From positions 1-64,000 of the forward strand of contig DASZRO010000065.1 of NCBI GenBank assembly GCA_035550055.1: a stretch of 64,000 nt of DNA, in the 5' to 3' direction. The position numbers and the translations under genes were made by a program. This DNA comes from Mycobacteriales bacterium (lineage in GTDB: Bacteria; Actinomycetota; Actinomycetes; JAFAQI01). Below, piece after piece: positions 63,070 through 64,000 of the stretch (its first letter is position 1; each line of letters starts with the position of its first letter). Under the pieces are notes generated by a model. It was not told where the DNA came from and did no database searches. It saw only the letters and a list, made by a program, of their open reading frames with translations.

Positions 63070-64000
63070 GTGGCTGTGGCGGCTGGATCGCGCGTGGCTG
63101 CGATTGCCCTGGCAGCGGCGGCGGCTGTGCTCGCCGTACCTTCGGCCGCCTCGGCTGACGACCCGACGCTCACCCTCACCCCGGTCACCTCGGGAACGGA
63201 CATCTACGGAGGCGTCGGTACGCCGATGCGTGACGCGGCGCCGTACACGGTCACCGGGGGCAGCGGGCACGTCACGTGGGCCTACCAGGGGCTGCCGGAC
63301 GGACTGGCTGCCTCGCAGACCACCGGGGTCGTGACCGGTACGCCGACGCTGTCGGGCAGCTACCCGCTCACCATCAGCGTGACCGACGGCGACGGCCAGA
63401 CCCAGTCGGCCGACGCGACCCTTCTGGTCGACCCGATCGGCCTGTCGACGGCATCCGGCCAGCCGGCCTACCTCGTGGCGATCGCCAAGGACCCGGTGAG
63501 CGCCCAGGCGGTGATCGCCTCAGGTGACAGCGAGGACCTGACCTGGAGCGCCAGCGGCTTGCCGCCCGGGCTGTCGATCGACAAGGACAGCGGCGTCGTC
63601 AGTGGCACTCCGACGCAGGTCGGCGCGTTCACCACCCGCTTCAAGGCAGTCAACACGGTCGGCAACACCGCCTATCTGTCGGTGCTGTTCGAAGTCGTCG
63701 TCGGCTACACCTGCGACTACCACGAGACCGGTGCGGTCGGCCAGGCGCTGTCGATCAACTGCGGCGTGTTCTGGTCACCCAAGCCCAACGCCGGTGGCAG
63801 GTGGCTGCGCCTGCCGGGGCGGCTGAGCTACTCCGCCAAGGGTCTGCCCAGTGGGCTACGGATCGACCCGGCCACCGGCGTGATCACCGGATCGCCGCGC
63901 AAGGCCGGGACCGCCACGGCGACGGTGTCGGTGAAGGTGCGACCCGACGGCGTCCTGGTCACCCGCGCGACCACGTGGCGCAGCTCCGTTCGCTGCGCCA
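63070..64000 (+). CDS. Secreted protein with Ig-like putative-PIG (He_PIG) repeats, partial at window edge
   Basis: 310 codons are open from the GTG at 63070 to the edge with no stop. GGGGAGGG just upstream is a good SD. The signal peptide (VAAIALAAAAAVLAVPSAAS) ends before ADDPT. Three repeats follow with the He_PIG pattern: GLPDGLAASQTTGVVTGTP, GLPPGLSIDKDSGVVSGTP and GLPSGLRIDPATGVITGSP, about 90-110 residues apart. Such domains form Ig-like modules in surface or secreted proteins and often precede a catalytic or anchoring domain. Four Cys in the third region may form disulphides. The C-terminus is outside the window. Confidence 0.8.
   Translation, partial: MAVAAGSRVAAIALAAAAAVLAVPSAASADDPTLTLTPVTSGTDIYGGVGTPMRDAAPYTVTGGSGHVTWAYQGLPDGLAASQTTGVVTGTPTLSGSYPLTISVTDGDGQTQSADATLLVDPIGLSTASGQPAYLVAIAKDPVSAQAVIASGDSEDLTWSASGLPPGLSIDKDSGVVSGTPTQVGAFTTRFKAVNTVGNTAYLSVLFEVVVGYTCDYHETGAVGQALSINCGVFWSPKPNAGGRWLRLPGRLSYSAKGLPSGLRIDPATGVITGSPRKAGTATATVSVKVRPDGVLVTRATTWRSSVRCA

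Overview
The window is gene-dense, high-GC DNA (about 70% by eye) from the chromosome of a free-living actinobacterium. The evidence is GTG/TTG starts, 4-nt ATGA/GTGA gene overlaps, many apparently leaderless promoters, an actinobacterial-type SOS box, DtxR/IdeR iron boxes, a Nur-type box, and actinobacterial families such as DUF3039, DUF2236, F420-type LLM oxidoreductase, WS/DGAT and ImuA'/ImuB/DnaE2. I cannot place it to genus. I saw no rRNA, tRNA, transposase, integrase, phage gene or CRISPR array, and no gap over 300 bases without a gene.

Layout. 0-7 kb: the N-terminal part of a TldD-type protease gene behind a quinone oxidoreductase; a large secreted fusion of a degenerate M28-like part and an alpha/beta hydrolase; a DUF2236 oxygenase-like gene divergent from a TetR gene; and a TetR-coupled secreted protein of unknown family. 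7-18 kb: small unknowns, a class II aldolase, an rRNA/tRNA methyltransferase, an aldo/keto reductase, an acyl-CoA carboxylase pair (accD-accA), a DUF4349 membrane protein, an acyl-CoA dehydrogenase, an LLM oxidoreductase and a crotonase. 18-23 kb: a minus-strand acetate block (acetyl-CoA synthetase, acetate transporter, phosphotriesterase-family hydrolase) divergent from a wax-ester synthase/DGAT. 23-25 kb: an ECF sigma/anti-sigma pair with a recognisable autoregulatory promoter, and a small GHKL ATPase. 25-29 kb: the efeUOB ferrous-iron system with two DtxR/IdeR-type boxes. 29-35 kb: the SOS mutasome imuA'-imuB-dnaE2 behind a perfect SOS box. 35-47 kb: a secreted esterase, CsbD, a minus-strand oxidative block (amidohydrolase, TauE/SafE exporter, Baeyer-Villiger-type monooxygenase, SDR), then a secreted L,D-transpeptidase with GH20 and GH92 glycosidases.

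46.8-60.8 kb is the most interesting part: a catabolic locus built as two divergent operons. The minus operon encodes a 3-ketosteroid-dehydrogenase-like flavoprotein and a P450. The plus operon encodes an amidohydrolase, two tandem M24 'pita-bread' proteins (the second has lost its metal ligands), a crotonase lacking both canonical glutamates, a double-length CaiB/BaiF CoA-transferase with only one evident catalytic Asp, a MarR regulator, a Rieske oxygenase and a second P450. The substrate is unknown; the enzyme types point to a cyclic, steroid- or terpenoid-like compound that is oxidised and then handled as a CoA thioester. This is my candidate for an undescribed system.

61-64 kb: a TetR regulator, a Fur-family (probably Nur) regulator followed by a NiCoT nickel/cobalt permease with a Nur-type operator at its start, and the first part of a secreted protein with Ig-like putative-PIG repeats that runs off the end.
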